From the NCBI GenBank assembly GCA_001507425.1, contig LMAJ01000005.1, positions 62,001 through 126,000 on the forward strand: DNA of 64,000 nt, read 5' to 3'. Within the stretch, counting starts at the first letter, position 1. Each line of letters opens with the position of its first letter. Positions 51,667 through 61,063 of this stretch are shown here, piece by piece. This DNA is from Flavobacteriaceae bacterium CRH (lineage in GTDB: Bacteria > Bacteroidota > Bacteroidia > Flavobacteriales > Flavobacteriaceae). A program made the translations under genes and the position numbers. Under the pieces are notes generated by a model. That model worked only from the letters and a program-made list of their open reading frames with translations, searched no databases and had not been told where the DNA came from.

Positions 51667-54600
51667 TTAGTTTTTCTTTAATACAATTATGGAGTTTTCT
51701 TCCAAAATAGAATCAAAACCAAAGTTAATCAATGTGTCTTTTAAACCTGAATTATCAATTAAAATAATTGAAGAAGTTGTCGCAACAATTTTCTCCAAAT
51801 CATTTTTATAGTTTTCATCTGAAATGATAACAGCATCGTATTGATTTTTTAATGCCGCTTCAAAATTTTCAAGATAAGTAATTTTTCTTTTTCTAACTAT
51901 ATAGTTGGTTTTTGCAACATCTAGTTGTTCTTTATCTTTATTATAAGCGTATACTTTTCGTTGTGGTTCCTGCAAGGTTAACAACACATCCAATTGTCCG
52001 TAATCATTCGATAAATGCAATATTTTGGCTTTCGCCGAAATATGCCTGTTAAGGCGATAATATGTTTCCAGATGTTTTTCTAAATTGCTTTTTACACTAT
52101 TTACAATTTCAATTTCTTTATAATCATAACTATGAAGAAGCATTTTTTTGAAGTAAGTTGGCCCTTCAAATTCCTGACGAATTTTATCGAATTCTTCTTT
52201 AAAAAATGTACTTAACTGTTTTGTTCTTTCGGTATAATTTTTTCCGAAAGAAAGATTATCGGGTGTTATTCTTTCTAAAATAGAAATAGTAACATTACTG
52301 TGATGAATGACAAAATCTCCTTTTGGAATTGCCTCTGAAGCACCATGAATGACAACAGGAATTATATCTAAATTAAATTGTTCCGCAAGGTAAAAAGCAC
52401 CTTTGTGAAAACGTTTAATTTGGTTACTTTCTGAACGGGTTCCTTCAGGAAAAACCATCAATGAATATCCTTCTTCTACTTTTTTACGCAAATGTTCAAC
52501 ACCGCCTTCAAGTCCTTCAGAAACGGGATAAAAACCTGCTTTTCTTACAGCTCCGCCAAAAATAGGAGAATTATAAACCCAGTCGCTTACTAAAAATATA
52601 ATTTTAGGGCTCAGCATTCCCATTGACAAGATATCAATAAATGAGGTGTGATTAGCAATAATGATAGCTGGTTTTTCAAAAGTTTCCTTGTATTTATTGA
52701 TAACTTTTTCATGAAGAAATGGTCCTGAATGCAATACTGATTTCATAAATTTTGAAATCACATATCGAAAAGCTTTCATTTTCTTTTTCTCGTTAATCGG
52801 AATAAGAGGTATAATTGTTACGCTGAAAATTGACATTAAAATGCCGCCAAGACCATAATAGAAAAATGAAATTACACCATGAATAAAGCTTCGTAAAGCA
52901 AATGGAGGATTTCCTTTTTTGGAACGATTTGATATAAATAATTTAAAGAGAATCGGATAGAAAATAAACGTAATAATCAACGCTGCAAAAACCCCAATTA
53001 ATGAAACCGATGAAATAGATCGCAAAGCAGGATGTTGTGCAAAAATCATCGCACCAATTCCTAAAATAGTTGTAATTACTGCCAGAATAATCGAAGTCCT
53101 GTAAATTGCAATTTCGTTTACTCCCGTGGTATATTCTTTTTGAAGCGCACTGGTCATAAAAATACTAAAATCGACACCGTGACCAAAAATCAAAGTACAA
53201 ACGATCATACTGAAAATATTCATCTGAATGCCAAAAATGCCCATAATTCCAGCCGTAACAATTCCCGTTAAAGCAATTGGGATACAGCTTACGATAACCA
53301 ATTCGATTCTTCTGAAAAAGAAAAACAAAATTAGAATAACAGCGATAAAAGAATAATTTACAAGAGAATTAAAATCGGTTTTTAGCGTACTAAAAAACGT
53401 TTCATTCATTTGCTGACGGTCAATCGCAATAAGATTATTTTTGGCTGCAGCCAATTTTACGAAAGCATCACGTTGTTTAGGCGTTACCTTTACTAAAGTC
53501 GAAATCGTGAAAAAACCATTTTTTTGCGTTACAAATTCATGCAATTGCAAAGCCTGAATTTTTAAATAATCTTCTGCTGAAATAGGTTTGAAATCAAAAT
53601 CTAAATGATCAAAAAACAGGGAATAAGTTGAAGGTTTAAAACCTAATTTAGAACCTTCGGCAATTAATCCTGATTTTAGAAGCTGCTTTTTATTAGCGTC
53701 CCAAAATGAATTCCATTTTGCAATTTTTTGTTGTTGTTCTTTTTGCGAAAGCATAATGCCGCCAACGGAACTAAAATTCACAATTTTATTCTGTTGTTTT
53801 TCCTTAGATAAAGAAGCAAAAAGCTGGCTGTTGTTTTGCAAAACTTCTTCCATCGTATTTCCATAAGAAGCAACATAAATGGTTTTTGAAGTTAAACTCG
53901 TGCTTTCTTCCAGATCTTTTTCGGCAGCTTTAATGTCTTTTGGTACAAAATTCAGTTGTGACAAATCGTTGTTAAAACCAACATTGTTATAGGTAAAACA
54001 ACAAATAATGGTAATAAGAACGCAAAAACCAATCAGCCATTTATTATTATGGAATGAAAAATGAGCCAGTTTATCAATAACGTTTTTCTTGTGTTCAAAA
54101 TTATTTTCTGCGGGTTTGTATAAATGAGGAACAATTAAAAGAGAGAAAAATGCAGACGCCATAACAATCACTGCAGCAAAAATCCCTAAGTCATTTAGGG
54201 CATCAGATTTTACAAAAAGCAAACATAAAAAAGCAACCGCAGTAGTCGAACTACTCATGATAACCGGCATTGTAATGTCTTTGTACAACGTTTTTACATC
54301 GCTGTTATGTTTGTAATGCGTCAGAATATGTATGGAATAATCGATTGTGATTCCTAATAAAATAGAACCAATTCCGAGAGAGATTGCAGATATTTGTTCT
54401 TTTACAAAATATAAAAAAGCAACGGCAAACAAAGCTCCAAAAACCGTTGGAAGAAATATAATAAACGGAATTAGTACTTTTCTATAGAACAAAATCAGAA
54501 TCAACATTAACGTAATCATCGCTATTGTTGTCGTTAAAATAATATCGCTTTTAATTTGCTTTGCATTGGCAACAGCAATTAATGCCGACCCAAAATAACT

Positions 54601-55347
54601 TACCGTAGTTTTGGTTTTAAATTGTTTGTTTAAATTATCCTGAATTGATTTTAGTTTATCTGCAAAAACAGTATTTTTCTCTGTTTCGCTCGACGGAAGA
54701 TTTGAGGTAATAAAAAGCAACAATTTCTTTTTGTCCTTCGTCATTACAAAACCATTGTCGAGCGTAAAATCGTCTCCAATATTAAGTTGCTGTAATTTTT
54801 TTAAAGCAATAAAAGAAATCCCAAGCGGATCTTGTAAAATAAAATCTTTTGTAATAAATCCGGACGGAGAAATAATCGATTTATAATTGCCCTGAACGGT
54901 CGCCGCAATACTATCTTTTTGTAGCTTATTCTGAATCGAAACATAATCTTTTTGCTCTAAAAACAGCGGCAGATTATTGTAGACGAAATCTATTGTTTCC
55001 TGAATATTTTCTTCGTCGACTTTTCCCTGAATTCCGGTAATATAGGGCTTGCATGATTTGGCAACACTATCTGAAAAAACCGTTGCCATTTGTTTTAAAT
55101 CTTCGTCTGTTCCGTTTTTATCGAGTTTGAAAATAACGGTAATTTTATCAGCAAAATTAAGTTGTTTAAGCACTTTTGCAGTAACATCAGACTTGTCGTT
55201 TGTTGGAATAAGTTTGGTAATATCTTCTTCAAATTTAATTTTAGAAGCAAAAAATCCAAAAGTGAAAAGCATCAGGATTGCCAAAAATACCGATAATGAT
55301 TTCCTTCGATTTACAAATAAATGAATAGCGTAGAAATAGTGATGCAT
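51667..55347 (-). CDS. MMPL/RND transporter fused to PlsC acyltransferase and a Rossmann-like tail
   Basis: This 1226-residue protein has residues ~1-850 as an MMPL-type exporter with two sets of membrane helices and two periplasmic domains (GIGSILLGITIDYSIHILTHY, MIVCTLIFGHGVDFSIFMTSA carry the conserved Asp). Residues ~880-1060 are a lysophosphatidate-type acyltransferase (NHTSFID, the HX4D motif at about 900; FPEGTRSESNQ near 967). Residues ~1100-1226 look like a methyltransferase-type Rossmann fold without clear catalytic residues. It is proposed to move and acylate the pigment or its lipid. Such fusions occur in flexirubin-like clusters. Confidence 0.88.
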   Translation of the reverse strand: MHHYFYAIHLFVNRRKSLSVFLAILMLFTFGFFASKIKFEEDITKLIPTNDKSDVTAKVLKQLNFADKITVIFKLDKNGTDEDLKQMATVFSDSVAKSCKPYITGIQGKVDEENIQETIDFVYNNLPLFLEQKDYVSIQNKLQKDSIAATVQGNYKSIISPSGFITKDFILQDPLGISFIALKKLQQLNIGDDFTLDNGFVMTKDKKKLLLFITSNLPSSETEKNTVFADKLKSIQDNLNKQFKTKTTVSYFGSALIAVANAKQIKSDIILTTTIAMITLMLILILFYRKVLIPFIIFLPTVFGALFAVAFLYFVKEQISAISLGIGSILLGITIDYSIHILTHYKHNSDVKTLYKDITMPVIMSSSTTAVAFLCLLFVKSDALNDLGIFAAVIVMASAFFSLLIVPHLYKPAENNFEHKKNVIDKLAHFSFHNNKWLIGFCVLITIICCFTYNNVGFNNDLSQLNFVPKDIKAAEKDLEESTSLTSKTIYVASYGNTMEEVLQNNSQLFASLSKEKQQNKIVNFSSVGGIMLSQKEQQQKIAKWNSFWDANKKQLLKSGLIAEGSKLGFKPSTYSLFFDHLDFDFKPISAEDYLKIQALQLHEFVTQKNGFFTISTLVKVTPKQRDAFVKLAAAKNNLIAIDRQQMNETFFSTLKTDFNSLVNYSFIAVILILFFFFRRIELVIVSCIPIALTGIVTAGIMGIFGIQMNIFSMIVCTLIFGHGVDFSIFMTSALQKEYTTGVNEIAIYRTSIILAVITTILGIGAMIFAQHPALRSISSVSLIGVFAALIITFIFYPILFKLFISNRSKKGNPPFALRSFIHGVISFFYYGLGGILMSIFSVTIIPLIPINEKKKMKAFRYVISKFMKSVLHSGPFLHEKVINKYKETFEKPAIIIANHTSFIDILSMGMLSPKIIFLVSDWVYNSPIFGGAVRKAGFYPVSEGLEGGVEHLRKKVEEGYSLMVFPEGTRSESNQIKRFHKGAFYLAEQFNLDIIPVVIHGASEAIPKGDFVIHHSNVTISILERITPDNLSFGKNYTERTKQLSTFFKEEFDKIRQEFEGPTYFKKMLLHSYDYKEIEIVNSVKSNLEKHLETYYRLNRHISAKAKILHLSNDYGQLDVLLTLQEPQRKVYAYNKDKEQLDVAKTNYIVRKRKITYLENFEAALKNQYDAVIISDENYKNDLEKIVATTSSIILIDNSGLKDTLINFGFDSILEENSIIVLKKN

Positions 55348-55585
55348 AATTATTTATTATTGTTTTTTGCTACAGATTATTTTCGCCACGAATTTCACGA
55401 AATTACTCGAATTAATTGTTCAATTATTGTAAAATCTGGCTAGATTAATTTCTGTTTTTTTGCCACAGATTAAGGGATTAAAAATGATTTGTTTTTGTTT
55501 GTTTGCTACGAATTCCCAATATTAATTTGTGTTAATTCATGGCGAAAAAAAAATCTTTTAATCATTTTAATCTGTGGCAAAAACT
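55348..55585. repeat. Intergenic region with inverted repeats
   Basis: TTTTTGCCACAGATTAA (55457-55473) is perfectly inverted at 55567-55583. Between and beside them are worn copies of CGCCACGAATTTCACGAAATT, a dispersed Flavobacterium-like motif. There is no gene in this 238-base gap. Confidence 0.6.
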
Positions 55586-56773
55586 TTACTTAATATTTGT
55601 TTTATTTTTAGCACTAAAAGCCGTTAAAAGCAGATAACTTATAAGACCAAAAACCAGCGCCAAAACGGTTGCTAAAGTAAGACTTCCGACGATATATTGC
55701 GTTGCATTTTTCTGAATATCGTCAAGTGTTATTGAATTATCTAAAATTAGCGGAACTTCATTCGTAACAAAAAAGCTTCCCATCTTTAAAGAACCATAAA
55801 TAACAAACGGAATAAACGGTGGAAAACTGACATTTGACGCCATGTAAGCAATGACTTTATTGAGCTTAAAAATGGCAGCAAAAAACAAAAGCAGGACCGT
55901 TTGAAATCCCCAAAAAGGAGAAATCCCGATAAAAATACCTAATGCAATTGCCGCTGATTTTTTAAAATTTGAGTCGCCGCTTTCTAAAATATCTTCTAAA
56001 AAGAATTTTTTAAAGCCTTTTTTTTTTGCTCTCCGAAAAAAGTCCCTGGGTTTAATGTACAGTAATGCATTTACAACCAAAACCGTATTTAAGATACTGA
56101 TTCTGGTAAAATCCTTAAACGGACGAAAATGCGAAACACGTTCTGCAGGATCGTATAAAATTTGAATCGGAATATTTTTTACAATGATTCCTTTCCACGC
56201 AGATCTTACGATTATTTCAATTTCGAATTCAAATTTATTGGTGTAAAATTGCTTCGGAATTAATTGTAATGGGTATGATCTGAAACCGGATTGTGTGTCT
56301 TCAAGACGAATTCCGGTTTCAAACCAAAACCAAAAATTTGAAAATTTATTCCCGAAACTACTTTTTTTCGGGATATTTTCGGTAGTCATATTTCTACTTC
56401 CAATCAATAAAGAATTTGGTTCTTTTTGAATTTCAGCAATAAAATTCGGAATATCAGAAGCAAAATGCTGTCCGTCAGAATCGATCGTAATAGCGTACTC
56501 GAAATTCATTTCGATTGCTTTTCTAAATCCATTTCTCAACGCTCTTCCTTTTCCTATATTTTTAGGATGGTGAATTTGTGTTAAATGCGAATATTGTTTT
56601 AAAATTTCGCTGGTTTGATCAGTCGATCCATCATTGACTATAATGATATCTGATGTAAACTCTAAAACAGAATCTAACACTTTTTTTAGCGTTTTGTGAT
56701 TATTGTACGTGGGCACAATAACACAAAAATGCGTCGATTTTAATAGCTCTTGCTGAGATAAAGTAGGTGTCAT
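55586..56773 (-). CDS. Glycosyltransferase family 2 fused to DUF2062
   Basis: This 395-residue protein has residues ~10-235 as a DPM1-like GT2 (VIVPTYNNHKTLKKVLDS, IIVNDGSTDQTSEILKQY, AITIDSDGQHFASD, DTQSGFRSYP). After a linker, residues ~265-390 contain three membrane helices and the DUF2062 pattern (GIFIGISPFWGFQTVLL, YMASNVSFPPFIPFVIYGS). It may glycosylate a lipid-linked intermediate at the inner membrane. Its place in the cluster suggests pigment or carrier glycosylation, but this is unproven. Confidence 0.86.
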   Translation of the reverse strand: MTPTLSQQELLKSTHFCVIVPTYNNHKTLKKVLDSVLEFTSDIIIVNDGSTDQTSEILKQYSHLTQIHHPKNIGKGRALRNGFRKAIEMNFEYAITIDSDGQHFASDIPNFIAEIQKEPNSLLIGSRNMTTENIPKKSSFGNKFSNFWFWFETGIRLEDTQSGFRSYPLQLIPKQFYTNKFEFEIEIIVRSAWKGIIVKNIPIQILYDPAERVSHFRPFKDFTRISILNTVLVVNALLYIKPRDFFRRAKKKGFKKFFLEDILESGDSNFKKSAAIALGIFIGISPFWGFQTVLLLFFAAIFKLNKVIAYMASNVSFPPFIPFVIYGSLKMGSFFVTNEVPLILDNSITLDDIQKNATQYIVGSLTLATVLALVFGLISYLLLTAFSAKNKTNIK

Positions 56774-56795
56774 TAAGGGTGCTTTCTTTTCTTTC

Positions 56796-57281
56796 CTACT
56801 TTACAAATTGTTTCTCCTTATCAGAGAAACTTTTAGATTGCAAAACAAAATCTTTAATATATTCTTTTAAAGCACCAGTTAGTTCTGCGTAGTGCGTTGT
56901 AATGAATTTTTTATCTTCTTTAATGTTTTTCTTGTAACCCGTAATTCCAGGAACATCTTCCTGAATACTCAAACGAATCATTCTGATTTCGATATTGTTA
57001 GGATCACTTTTTAAAGTTGCTTCAAGAAGTTTTGCACCTTCTTTAAAACGCGAAATTTTACTTCCTAAAATGCTTTCAAATTTAGAATCTAATAAAATGG
57101 AAGCCGCTTTGTAAGCCACTAAAATTTTCTCGTCGTTGCTTGATATGCCCGAAAGTTTTTCTGTAAACTCTTTAGCATTTGTTTCTGATTTTGCAACGTC
57201 AGAATACATTTTTCGAATGGTAGCCAAATCTGGAGTACCAGCGAAATTAACCCATAATAATAATGTCAATAATAGTTTCAT
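56796..57281 (-). CDS. Exported protein of unknown function
   Basis: This 161-residue protein has a short signal peptide (MKLLLTLLLWVNFAGTPD) and a helical, Lys-rich body; SDPNNIEIRMIRLSIQEDV looks like a TPR fragment. No family recognised. It lies 2 bases after the dehydratase gene and 22 bases before the GT2-DUF2062 gene, so it belongs to the cluster. Confidence 0.65.
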   Translation of the reverse strand: MKLLLTLLLWVNFAGTPDLATIRKMYSDVAKSETNAKEFTEKLSGISSNDEKILVAYKAASILLDSKFESILGSKISRFKEGAKLLEATLKSDPNNIEIRMIRLSIQEDVPGITGYKKNIKEDKKFITTHYAELTGALKEYIKDFVLQSKSFSDKEKQFVK

Positions 57282-57283
57282 AA

Positions 57284-57655
57284 TTATAATTTTTTGTAAA
57301 CATTGCTTAGTTTTAAAGCAACCGTTTCGTTAAAATAAGTTGTGTTCTTCACTTTAACCAAATCATCTTCTGTCGTTACAATATCTAATTCTAATCGTAA
57401 TTCAGGAGTCGCGTCCGGATTAATAAGCGCCATAAATTTTACGTTTGTAAGGGTTTGAATCATTAAAGTTGCGCCTGTGATTTTTTCACTAAGTTCTTTA
57501 ATAATCTGAATCATGCAAACGCCGGGCATTATTGGATTTCCCGGGAAATGGCCTTTGAAAACATCGTGTTTTTCATTAACCAAAATTGTAATAGTATATT
57601 TAGTGTCGTTTATTTTTTCTTCCGACAAAATTTTATAAAAATCTTTTAAAACCAT
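57284..57655 (-). CDS. Hotdog-fold 3-hydroxyacyl-ACP dehydratase-like protein
   Basis: This 123-residue protein carries KGHFPGNPIMPGVCMIQIIKEL, the FabZ/FabA-type catalytic His motif (His36). The Glu that follows in FabZ (usually VEA) is occupied by Gln50 here, so the enzyme may be altered or use another acid. Such dehydratases remove water in polyene chain extension with the ACP and ketosynthases of the cluster. A 6-base gap follows the outer-membrane beta-barrel gene. Confidence 0.8.
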   Translation of the reverse strand: MVLKDFYKILSEEKINDTKYTITILVNEKHDVFKGHFPGNPIMPGVCMIQIIKELSEKITGATLMIQTLTNVKFMALINPDATPELRLELDIVTTEDDLVKVKNTTYFNETVALKLSNVYKKL

Positions 57656-57661
57656 GTTTTT

Positions 57662-58297
57662 TTATTTTCCAAAAGTATAAGTAGCCCCAATTTGGTATAC
57701 TAAATTAGTATTAACATTTGCACTTCCAGTGTTATCATCAAAAGCATCTCTAGTTCCTTTTTTAATTCTTACTTCAAAAGAAATACCTTTAGGTAAACTG
57801 TAACCAGCACCGGCAATAATTCCAAAATCAATATCTTCTCCTTTTGACATTATTATTTGATAATTGTTTGATTTATCTATTTTGAATTCATCACCAACCA
57901 TTATATCAAAAAATGGACCTGCAAGAAGATAAATATCTTCAGTAAGATTGAATTTATTCATTGTTACAAACGATAAATAATCAAGAGATATATCTAATTT
58001 TCTGGTTTCATAAATGCTTTGAGCCTGACCGTTTTCCTGATAAATGAAATAATATCCATCAACAGATCCTTTTGCACCTTGTCGTGAATAGGTTAATTCA
58101 GGCTGTAAGGTGTAAAATTTAGAAAGTTTTAATGCTCCAAAAGCCCCAATATAAAAATCAGTTTTTGCATTCAGATCACTATCTGTTATCTTAGAAATAT
58201 TGACACCGGCATGAATTCCTGGCTTAAAGGTTACTTGGGCCTGTATACTTGTTATTACAAAAAAAGCAAGAACGACAAAAGCTAAATTTATTTTCAT
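57662..58297 (-). CDS. Outer-membrane beta-barrel protein (PorT-like), copy 1
   Basis: This 211-residue protein has a signal peptide (LAFVVLAFFVITSIQAQ) and alternating beta-strand pattern, ending in YQIGATYTFGK with terminal aromatic-like barrel signature. VTFKPGIHAGVNISK and FYTLQPELTYSRQGAKG match the outer membrane beta-barrel domain family. It is clearly a paralogue of the gene 5 bases upstream (58303-58917). Function unknown; it may be a porin-like or anchoring component of the cluster. Confidence 0.83.
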   Translation of the reverse strand: MKINLAFVVLAFFVITSIQAQVTFKPGIHAGVNISKITDSDLNAKTDFYIGAFGALKLSKFYTLQPELTYSRQGAKGSVDGYYFIYQENGQAQSIYETRKLDISLDYLSFVTMNKFNLTEDIYLLAGPFFDIMVGDEFKIDKSNNYQIIMSKGEDIDFGIIAGAGYSLPKGISFEVRIKKGTRDAFDDNTGSANVNTNLVYQIGATYTFGK

Positions 58298-58302
58298 ATT
58301 TT

Positions 58303-58917
58303 TTATTTACCAAAAGCGTATGAAACGCCCAATTGAAAGCCAATATTTGTATTATAATCATCAAACCAGTAATCGTTGCTATCGCCGTTGCTGCCGTAAT
58401 AATCGCTATCAATAACATCGACCAAACCTTTTTTAACACGAGCTTCGATAGTTAATCCTGTCGAAGGCACTTTATAACCAATACCGGCAATAAAAGCAAA
58501 ATCAATATCTGATTTTTCATAAAGCAAATTATCGCTTGTTCTAAAATCTACCGTTGGCCCAACCTGAACCTGAAAACCGCCCGGAAAAGTAAATTTGTTG
58601 ATCATCGCAATCGAAACATAATCAATTTCTAAATCTCTATTTGCAACAATATAATCACCGTTGTTTTCATCATAACCGATAAAAGTTTTAACATTATTAG
58701 AACCTTGTTTGGTATAAGTAATTTCAGGCTGCAAGGTGTATATTTTAGTTAATTTAATTTCACCGAAACCACCAATGTAAAAATCAGTTTTATAATCTGA
58801 ACGTGTATTTGAGAACGTAAAAAAAGCTGCTCCGGCTCTTAAACCTGGTTTAAAGGTTACCTGAGCATTCATTGAACTTATAAATAAAATAAAAGCAATT
58901 GCAATTAGTTTTTTCAT
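58303..58917 (-). CDS. Outer-membrane beta-barrel protein (PorT-like), copy 2
   Basis: This 204-residue protein has a signal peptide (LIAIAFILFISSMNAQ) and barrel strands. VTFKPGLRAGAAFF, KTDFYIGGFGEIKLTKIYTLQPEITY and the FGK ending align end to end with copy 1, so a tandem duplication is likely. Its Asp/Asn/Tyr-rich loop (SDYYGSNGDSNDYWFDDY) is not in copy 1. Confidence 0.83.
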   Translation of the reverse strand: MKKLIAIAFILFISSMNAQVTFKPGLRAGAAFFTFSNTRSDYKTDFYIGGFGEIKLTKIYTLQPEITYTKQGSNNVKTFIGYDENNGDYIVANRDLEIDYVSIAMINKFTFPGGFQVQVGPTVDFRTSDNLLYEKSDIDFAFIAGIGYKVPSTGLTIEARVKKGLVDVIDSDYYGSNGDSNDYWFDDYNTNIGFQLGVSYAFGK

Positions 58918-58946
58918 GTATTTGGTTTTTGTTAGTATTGAAATTT

Positions 58947-59582
58947 CTATTCTGGTTTAAAATAATTCAACTCAATTTTTAATTTTATATTTTGATGAAT
59001 AATCTCAATTTTTTCCGCAAAAATATTATTTTCTGAATGAAATGTCAGCGTAAATTTTTCTTTTGTTTTAGATGAATGAACGACTTTATCTAATTTACGA
59101 TCTTTTTTTGATATAAAAAGGTAATTCGCAAATTTTCCGTCTGCAGATTTGTAAATATTATCTGATTCATTTTCAAATTGCTCCTGAATTGCGTAATCGT
59201 TCTTAAGGAGTAAACGAAAATCTTCTTTTAAAGTATTCACCAAGATCTTGCGGTCTAACTCCGATACAATGGAGTTTACTTTAAAATCTTTTTCAGAAAT
59301 TTCAAAGTCTAACAATTTGTTGCCAAACTCAGTTGTAAAAACAACGCGATGTGTCGTGTCATTGATTTTTTTGGCAATAAAAATTCCGGTAAGTTCATTT
59401 CCGTAAACCGAGATATTGGTTTTATAAACATAATCGATTTTCGAATCCTTAAAATATGGAACTTCTACAGCTGTTTTATCTAATGTTTTGGGTGTATAAT
59501 TTTTTGTGACTGAGCCACAAGAGACTAAAAAAATTGCAAGAAAACAATTAATTAGTAAATACTGAATCGTCGATTTTTGCAT
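58947..59582 (-). CDS. Lipoprotein of unknown function
   Basis: This 211-residue protein has a lipobox LVSC at Cys22 and a beta-rich body. I recognise no family. Its first 35 bases overlap the end of the LolA-like gene in a different frame, so the two are translationally linked. It may act with LolA in moving pigment or lipoprotein to the outer membrane. Confidence 0.72.
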   Translation of the reverse strand: MQKSTIQYLLINCFLAIFLVSCGSVTKNYTPKTLDKTAVEVPYFKDSKIDYVYKTNISVYGNELTGIFIAKKINDTTHRVVFTTEFGNKLLDFEISEKDFKVNSIVSELDRKILVNTLKEDFRLLLKNDYAIQEQFENESDNIYKSADGKFANYLFISKKDRKLDKVVHSSKTKEKFTLTFHSENNIFAEKIEIIHQNIKLKIELNYFKPE

Positions 59583-60174
59583 TGATCACTTTGTTTTTAA
59601 GTACAATTCGGGTATAATCTTCAGATGATTCCAACAATTTTACTTGTTCTACCGTTGCTTCATCTTTATCAAAAGTCAGTTCGATTTGTTTAATGTATTT
59701 TTTTAAAGTCGCGTCTTTCGGAATAAACTTCGCAATGTTCTGACCTTTCAATTTAAAATAAGAAATCGTAAATTCTTTATCGTCAAACATATTTCCGCTT
59801 ACGCTTCCAACAATTAATTTATTGATTCGAGCAAAAATTTTGCTATTTCCAATATCAACAGCGCTCTTTTTGCCTTCATCATTAATCAGGATTTTTCCAT
59901 TTTTAAAAACAATACTATAATTGTATGGTTTTTTATATTGCCATTGCAATAGGTTTGGTTCCTTGAAAATCATTTTTCCTGACGTTTCAATATCTTTAGA
60001 TAAAAAATCTAAATGCTTGTATTGCACAAAATCAGTACTTAAGGTTTTGATTTTTTTGGAGACCACATTTACATCTTCTTTAAACGAAGCAATTTCTGCT
60101 GCCGTCATTTTTTGTTCCTGAGCAAACAAATTGCCTGAAATAAATAGAATTAGTAGCGCTATTTTAGTTTTCAT
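59548..60174 (-). CDS. LolA-like outer-membrane lipoprotein carrier
   Basis: This 208-residue protein has a signal peptide (KIALLILFISGNLFAQ) and the LolA pattern: TLSTDFVQYKHLDFLSKDIETSGKMIFKEPNLLQWQYKKPYN. LolA proteins ferry lipidated cargo across the periplasm; LolA paralogues are regular members of aryl-polyene and flexirubin clusters, probably for the pigment lipid. It overlaps the following lipoprotein gene by 35 bases. Confidence 0.86.
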   Translation of the reverse strand: MKTKIALLILFISGNLFAQEQKMTAAEIASFKEDVNVVSKKIKTLSTDFVQYKHLDFLSKDIETSGKMIFKEPNLLQWQYKKPYNYSIVFKNGKILINDEGKKSAVDIGNSKIFARINKLIVGSVSGNMFDDKEFTISYFKLKGQNIAKFIPKDATLKKYIKQIELTFDKDEATVEQVKLLESSEDYTRIVLKNKVINAKIDDSVFTN

Positions 60175-60280
60175 ATTTTGTTAAAATTTGTGCTTTGAAA
60201 TATTTTTGCCAGATTAAAATGATTGCAACAGATTTTAAATCCGTTTTTTTCAGCTTCTTCGTTTTGGCGAATCTGTTTTA

Positions 60281-61063
60281 TCAGCGTTCAATTTCATAAG
60301 CTTTAAGATTCAAAAGTTCTTCTGTCGAAATCACTTTATAATTGTTTTGCTGTAAAAATTGCAAAAACTGTTCCAATACCAAAACAGAGTGTGATCCCGT
60401 ATCATGCAAAAGTACAATTCCGCCGGGACAAACACGCTTAATAAGTATATTGAAAATTAAATTTTGATTTTTTGTCCCTCCGTCCAATGAGCGAATATTC
60501 CATCCAATAACTTTATGTTTCGTTATTTTCAGGGCTCTGCGAATTGAAGGCGTTGTTACGCCATAAGGCGGTCTGAAGAAGTTAATTTTTTTAGAAGTAT
60601 ACTTTTCTAAAATCGCATCTGTTTTTTGAATTTCTTCGGATATTTTTTTAGCATTATAAAAATCAAAAAAAGGAGAATGACCGTAAGAATGATTTCCAAC
60701 CAAATGTCCTTCGTTTACAATTTGCTGCATGATTTCCGGATGCGCTTCAATATTTTTTCCGATGCAAAAAAAAGTGGCTTTTATGTCGTATTTTTTTAGC
60801 AATGCCAAAACATCTAAAGTAAAAACACTTGGGCCATCGTCAAAAGTAAGGGCTATTTTTTTTTCTGTTTCTGATGGATTATTGCAGAAAGCTTTTACAT
60901 GATAATTTAAAGATATCAGAGATGAACCAACAAGATTAAATAAAAACCAAACCGAAATAATAACAACAAACCACCAAAAATTAATTGCCATATTCAGCTT
61001 CAATAGAAGGAGTAAAAGCAATAAAAAGATAAAAAATAGTGAGATGTTTTTGTGCGTTATCAT
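60281..61063 (-). CDS. Polysaccharide deacetylase (NodB-like, membrane-anchored)
   Basis: This 260-residue protein has a hydrophobic N-terminus with two spans (~8-26 and 30-52), then a CE4 domain with ALTFDDGPS, GNHSYGHS (HxxxH zinc site), RPPYGVT and VLLHDTGSHS. All catalytic motifs are intact. It removes N-acetyl or other acyl groups from a carbohydrate-like substrate on the outer face of the inner membrane. It overlaps the ketosynthase-like gene by 4 bases, so it is cluster-linked, but the substrate is unclear. Confidence 0.88.
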   Translation of the reverse strand: MITHKNISLFFIFLLLLLLLLKLNMAINFWWFVVIISVWFLFNLVGSSLISLNYHVKAFCNNPSETEKKIALTFDDGPSVFTLDVLALLKKYDIKATFFCIGKNIEAHPEIMQQIVNEGHLVGNHSYGHSPFFDFYNAKKISEEIQKTDAILEKYTSKKINFFRPPYGVTTPSIRRALKITKHKVIGWNIRSLDGGTKNQNLIFNILIKRVCPGGIVLLHDTGSHSVLVLEQFLQFLQQNNYKVISTEELLNLKAYEIER

